A stretch of 6,686 nucleotides of DNA from Chitinophagaceae bacterium UBA4407 (GTDB taxonomy: Bacteria; Bacteroidota; Bacteroidia; Chitinophagales; Chitinophagaceae): positions 1 through 6,686 of the forward strand of contig DGQT01000078.1 of the NCBI GenBank assembly GCA_002390845.1, given 5' to 3'. A model generated the notes under the pieces. That model was not told the DNA's origin and ran no database searches. It saw nothing but the letters and a program-made list of their open reading frames with translations. Position numbers and translations under genes: made by a program. Below, in pieces: positions 6,612-6,686 of the stretch. The number at the start of each line of letters is the position of its first letter. The first letter of the stretch is position 1.

Positions 6612-6686
6612 TGCCCAGAACAGGAATCGAACCTGCACTACCTTGCGATAACCAGATTTTGAGTCTAGCGCGTCTACCAATTCCGC
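6612..6686 (-). tRNA. tRNA-Leu(CAA), 5' end outside the window
   Basis: The reverse complement gives a class II tRNA lacking only its first bases. The D-arm region is GGAATTGGTAGACGCGC. The anticodon stem CTAGA/TCTGG encloses the loop CTCAAAA with anticodon CAA, which reads UUG leucine codons. A long variable arm follows, as expected for leucine tRNAs. The T-arm is GCAGG-TTCGATT-CCTGT and the 3' acceptor strand is TCTGGGC plus discriminator A. CCA is not encoded: the bases after the discriminator are CAA. The missing 5' acceptor strand should be close to GCCCAGA or GCCCAGG just beyond position 6686. Confidence 0.95.

Overview
The window looks like a chromosomal piece of a Bacteroidota genome, and Chitinophagaceae-like is my best guess. 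Evidence: AT-leaning composition, starts preceded by A/T-rich stretches without a Shine-Dalgarno sequence, a tRNA gene without an encoded CCA end, and protein styles typical of that phylum. The family-level placement is inference from general familiarity, not from a search.

Layout: three long genes lie on the minus strand, read right to left. They are a CoA-acylating (methyl)malonate-semialdehyde dehydrogenase (mmsA, 5872-4415), a class III PLP-dependent aminotransferase (4243-2882) and a P2-type cation-translocating ATPase (2646-142). To the right are about 500 bases with no convincing long gene, a possible 49-residue small protein on the plus strand (6373-6522), a rho-independent terminator and a minus-strand tRNA-Leu(CAA) cut by the window edge.

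mmsA and the aminotransferase form a plausible catabolic pair. The aminotransferase could remove the amino group from a beta-amino acid such as beta-alanine, giving malonate semialdehyde, and MmsA would convert that to acetyl-CoA (or methylmalonate semialdehyde to propionyl-CoA). The ATPase is probably an independent ion pump, separated from the pair by a repeat element.

The most unusual content is between the genes. Five copies of a ~53-bp arm, best conserved at GTACAAGAGTGCGACGCAAC, occur at 81-133 (+), 2678-2730 (-), 2821-2873 (+), 4266-4318 (-) and 6072-6124 (+). Two of them face each other across a 90-bp core and make one complete ~196-bp inverted-repeat element between the ATPase and the aminotransferase. 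The copy at the left edge carries the same core motif in the matching orientation, so it appears to be half of a second element cut by the window. The copy between mmsA and the aminotransferase carries a further 27 bases of the element's inner flank and runs into an AGCT-rich segment with interleaved inverted repeats. This looks like a dispersed, non-coding, MITE- or REP-like family that settles right beside gene ends.
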